Of a stretch of DNA of 64,000 bases, positions 61,577-64,000 are shown piece by piece. Origin of the DNA: Streptomyces netropsis. GTDB taxonomy: Bacteria > Actinomycetota > Actinomycetes > Streptomycetales > Streptomycetaceae. The notes under the pieces were generated by a model. The model was not told the DNA's origin and did not search any database. It saw only the letters and a list, made by a program, of their open reading frames with translations. Both the position numbers and the translations under genes were made by a program. Numbering within the stretch: position 1 is the first letter of the stretch; each line of letters opens with the position of its first letter. The DNA lies in NCBI RefSeq assembly GCF_014203545.1, contig NZ_JACHJG010000009.1:1-64000 (forward strand), in the 5' to 3' direction.

Positions 61577-62805
61577 CCGGGCCCGCGCCGGGCCCGTTCC
61601 GTACGGCCGACGTCGACGTCGCGGACCCGTACCCCTGCTACCGCCGCTACCGGGAGGAGGACCCGGTCCATCGGGGGGAGGGCGGGTGGTACCTCTTCCG
61701 TCACGCCGATGTGGCGCGGGTGCTGTCGAGCCGCCGCTACGGCCGGGGCGCGCCGCCCGCCCACCTTCCCGAGGCCTGCCCTCATCTGCGCAGGACCGTC
61801 GCGAACTGGATGGTCTTCATGGACCCGCCGCGTCACACCCACGTGCGGGCGCTGGTGGCGAAGGCCTTCACGGCGCGGATCGTGGAGGGGCTGCGCCCGC
61901 GCATCGGTGAGCTCGCGGCCGGTCTGGTCGCGGAGTTGGGCGACAGGGTGGCCTCGGAGGGGGAGGCCGACCTGATGGACGGCTTCGCGGCGCCCTTCCC
62001 TCTTCTCGTCATCAGCGAGCTGCTGGGCGTGCCGAAGGAGGACCGGCCGTGGTTCCGCGCCCGCGCGGTGGACCTCCAGCAGGCGACCAGCGCGCGCGTC
62101 ACCCGCGGGCCCGACGCGTTCGCGGTGGCGGAGTCGGCGGCGCGGGAGTTCGGGGCGTACTTCCGTGCCGAGTTCGCGCGGCGCCGCGCGGAGAAGGCGG
62201 GTGCCGGGACGGATCTGATCGGGGCGATGCTGGCGGAGCCGGAGCGGACCGGGCTCGACGAGGACCTGCTGGCGGCCACCTGCGTGCACCTCCTCACGGC
62301 GGGGCACGAGACGACGACGAACCTGCTCGCCAAGGGCCTCCTGGCGCTGCTCGCCCACCCCGCGCAGTCGAACCGGCTGCGTGCCCGGCCGGGTTTGCTG
62401 CCGGGCGCGGTGGAGGAGCTGCTCCGCTACGACTCCCCCGTCCAGATGATCAGCCGGTGGGCCCAGGAGGACGACCGGGTCGGCGGGCGCGTCGTCCGGC
62501 GGGGCGACAAGGTCACCCTCGTCCTCGGCTCGGCCAACCGCGACCCCGAACGCTTCCCCGACCCCGACCGGCTGGACATCCACCGCGACGCGCGCCGCCA
62601 CACCGGATTCGGCCTCGGCATCCACTACTGCGTCGGCGCCCCGCTGGCCCGGGCCGAGGCCGAGATCGGGCTCACCGCGCTGCTGGACGGCCTGCCGGGG
62701 CTCGCCCTGGCGGACGAGCCGGTGCGGTGGGCGGACGACCTGGTCTTCCACGGCCCGGCGCGCATGATGGTGCGCGCGGACGGGCGGCCTACCCGCGGCG
62801 CGTGA
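61573..62805 (+). CDS. rebP: Cytochrome P450 (RebP/StaP-like aryl-aryl coupling enzyme)
   Basis: This heme monooxygenase probably forms the bond between the two indoles of chromopyrrolate. The 410-residue product has the I-helix motif LLTAGHETTTN near residue 240, the ExxR motif in EELLRYDSPVQMISR near 280, and the heme-binding loop FGLGIHYCVGAPLAR near 350 with the axial Cys. The length and motifs are those of a bacterial class I P450. No ferredoxin or reductase gene is next to it. ATG at 61573 overlaps the previous stop (ATGA). Its 3' end overlaps the convergent monooxygenase gene by 17 nt. Assignment as StaP/RebP relies on the operon. Confidence 0.88.
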   Translation: MTGPAPGPFRTADVDVADPYPCYRRYREEDPVHRGEGGWYLFRHADVARVLSSRRYGRGAPPAHLPEACPHLRRTVANWMVFMDPPRHTHVRALVAKAFTARIVEGLRPRIGELAAGLVAELGDRVASEGEADLMDGFAAPFPLLVISELLGVPKEDRPWFRARAVDLQQATSARVTRGPDAFAVAESAAREFGAYFRAEFARRRAEKAGAGTDLIGAMLAEPERTGLDEDLLAATCVHLLTAGHETTTNLLAKGLLALLAHPAQSNRLRARPGLLPGAVEELLRYDSPVQMISRWAQEDDRVGGRVVRRGDKVTLVLGSANRDPERFPDPDRLDIHRDARRHTGFGLGIHYCVGAPLARAEAEIGLTALLDGLPGLALADEPVRWADDLVFHGPARMMVRADGRPTRGA

Positions 62806-64000
62806 ACCACCGCCGGAGATAGGCCTCCAGCCCCTCCACCGTGTCGGTGGAGATCCCGATGTGCCGGTCGGGCCGCACGAGGATCAGCGACCCGGCCCCG
62901 GCCAGCCGTCGCCGCGCGCTCCGCGCCGGGTACGGGCGGACGTGCTCGACCGGCATGGCGTAGCCGTCGGTGAGCCGCCGCAGACGGGCTTCATCGAAGG
63001 GGGCGCCGCGGGCACCGGGGGCGGTCAGCAGGGTCCAGCGCTCGTAGGAGAGCAGCTCGTGGAGGCGGCACCGACGCCCGTCGAGGAGGACGGGGAGGTC
63101 GGGCAGCCGGTCCCCGGCGCGAAGGGACCCGTACCGGCTCCGGTTGTTGCTCTGGTCGTCCTGGCCGCCTTGGGAGAGCCGACTCTCCCGATGATGCATG
63201 GCCAGGTCGCTGAGGACCGTCCGGATCCGCCCGGCGAACCACTCCCCGCGCATGAGGTGCGGCCCGGCGAGGCGCATGCCGAGCAGGGTGAGCCGGGTGG
63301 GCGGCAGCTCCAGGACGTCGTGCCGCATCTCGCGCATCACCTTCCGGGCCGTGAGCCGCTGCTCGGTGGCGTACGTGTCGAGCAGCGCGTCGACCGCCCA
63401 GCCCCGGTGGACGGCGGCGAGCTTCCACCCGAGGTTGTGCGCGCCGCGCAGCCCGGTGTTGAGCCCGTGCCCGCCGATGGGCGCCCACAGATGCGCGCTG
63501 TCCCCCGCGAGCAGTGCCCGCCCGACCCGCAGCGACCCCGCGAACCGGTCCTGGAAGCGGGCCCGGTTGGCCCACGGCGGATCGGTCGGCACGAGGGTGG
63601 TGCCGGGGTCGTGGGCGGCGTCGGCGACGAGTGCGCGCATCTCCTCGACGGTCGGGGCGTGGTCGATCGTGGGGTCGGGGTCGGCGCTGAAGCAGAAGAA
63701 GCGGTAGCCGCCGCCGGGCCGGGGCGAGACCCCGAGGGAAGCGCCGCGCACGAGGAAGAAGTAGCTGCGGTCGGGGGCGTAGGGGTGCTTCCAGTCGGCC
63801 TCGGCGTTGATCTGCACGCACTGCAGATTCGGCCGGCGCGCGCCCTCGAACGGTATGCCGAGCGCCTTGCGCACCACGCTGTGCGACCCCTCGCACCCGA
63901 CGACCCAACGACACCGGAGGCTCGTGCCGAGCCCGTCGGCCCCCCGCACTTCGACGACGGCCCCGTCGTCGGAGGTCCGTACGCCGACCGCCTCCGTCGA
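62789..64000 (-). CDS. Class A FAD monooxygenase, partial (N-terminus beyond the window)
   Basis: This is the C-terminal 403 residues of an aromatic flavin hydroxylase, cut at its N-terminus by the right edge. It shows GCEGSHSVVRKALGIPF, where the usual Cys-Asp-Gly of the DG motif reads Cys-Glu-Gly. It also has LLAGDSAHLWAPIGGHGLNTGLRGAHNLGWKLAA (GD motif) and a C-terminal thioredoxin-like domain ending LILVRPDRHIGISTDTVEGLEAYL. It converges with the P450 gene. It probably hydroxylates or epoxidises the bisindole product, as the extra flavin oxygenases of indolotryptoline clusters do, but the substrate is not shown by sequence. Confidence 0.85.
   Translation of the reverse strand, partial: STEAVGVRTSDDGAVVEVRGADGLGTSLRCRWVVGCEGSHSVVRKALGIPFEGARRPNLQCVQINAEADWKHPYAPDRSYFFLVRGASLGVSPRPGGGYRFFCFSADPDPTIDHAPTVEEMRALVADAAHDPGTTLVPTDPPWANRARFQDRFAGSLRVGRALLAGDSAHLWAPIGGHGLNTGLRGAHNLGWKLAAVHRGWAVDALLDTYATEQRLTARKVMREMRHDVLELPPTRLTLLGMRLAGPHLMRGEWFAGRIRTVLSDLAMHHRESRLSQGGQDDQSNNRSRYGSLRAGDRLPDLPVLLDGRRCRLHELLSYERWTLLTAPGARGAPFDEARLRRLTDGYAMPVEHVRPYPARSARRRLAGAGSLILVRPDRHIGISTDTVEGLEAYLRRWFTRRG

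Noticed and set aside
55138..62805. Violacein pathway instead of an indolocarbazole pathway
   Set aside because: There is no VioE gene, the third gene matches RebC rather than VioC/VioD, and a P450 is present, which violacein synthesis does not use.

Overview
The window reads as chromosomal DNA of a Streptomyces or a very close relative. It is very GC-rich, many genes start with GTG, TTG or even CTG, genes are tightly coupled through ATGA/TGATG overlaps, and it carries an SsgA-like sporulation protein, an SCO6745-type protein, hopanoid genes and Streptomyces-type intergenic hairpin repeats. No tRNA, rRNA, CRISPR array, insertion sequence or phage gene was seen.

Layout. (1) 1-8513, minus strand: a hopanoid operon, hpnC-hpnD-hpnE-polyprenyl synthase-shc-hpnG-hpnH, followed by the first 59 codons of ispG, which runs off the left edge. 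It covers squalene formation, cyclisation to hopene, adenosylhopane formation and processing, and an MEP-pathway gene for precursor supply. (2) 8892-15937, minus strand: a seven-gene operon for an exported phosphate-containing polymer or glycolipid. It has two CDP-alcohol phosphotransferases, a LicC-type nucleotidyltransferase, a glycerol-1-phosphate-dehydrogenase-like protein, a family 2 glycosyltransferase and a TagGH-type ABC exporter. A galE-like epimerase faces away from it. (3) 17445-36545: housekeeping and accessory genes: CDF metal efflux, idi, an HATPase regulator, an HdeD protein, an enoyl-CoA hydratase, a DJ-1/PfpI protein, an SCO6745-like protein, tex, an ABC-F ATPase, a D-amino-acid-oxidase-like protein, two secreted peptidases, an acyl-CoA ligase and a MerR regulator. 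(4) 36861-42752, minus strand: a fatty-acid or CoA-thioester degradation set (FadJ-type protein, thiolase, acyl-CoA dehydrogenase, CaiB-type CoA transferase). (5) 42930-54756: mixed genes including endonuclease V, an Asp-box secreted propeller, an orphan histidine kinase, an ECF sigma factor fused to its own zinc-finger and membrane module, an SsgA-like protein, a membrane glycosyltransferase, pyrophosphatase and an EamA transporter. (6) 55138 to the right edge: the first part of a bisindole (indolocarbazole-family) biosynthetic cluster.

The standout system is the last one. Four translationally coupled plus-strand genes encode an L-tryptophan-oxidase-type flavoenzyme (RebO/StaO), a chromopyrrolate synthase (RebD/StaD/VioB), a RebC/StaC flavoprotein and a P450 (RebP/StaP). 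A second FAD monooxygenase converges on them and is cut by the window edge. In the RebC/StaC protein, the positions that distinguish the two types look mixed (Val as in StaC, Arg and Thr as in RebC), so the oxidation state of the aglycone cannot be assigned.

The intergenic DNA is also notable. Four copies of a composite multi-hairpin element sit mostly between convergent genes. Two loci carry terminal inverted repeats beginning TAG that supply the stop codons of both flanking convergent genes. A ~175-bp tandem repeat array lies at about 53.0-53.5 kb. Family assignments rest on reading the translated sequence and recalling family motifs; no database search was run.
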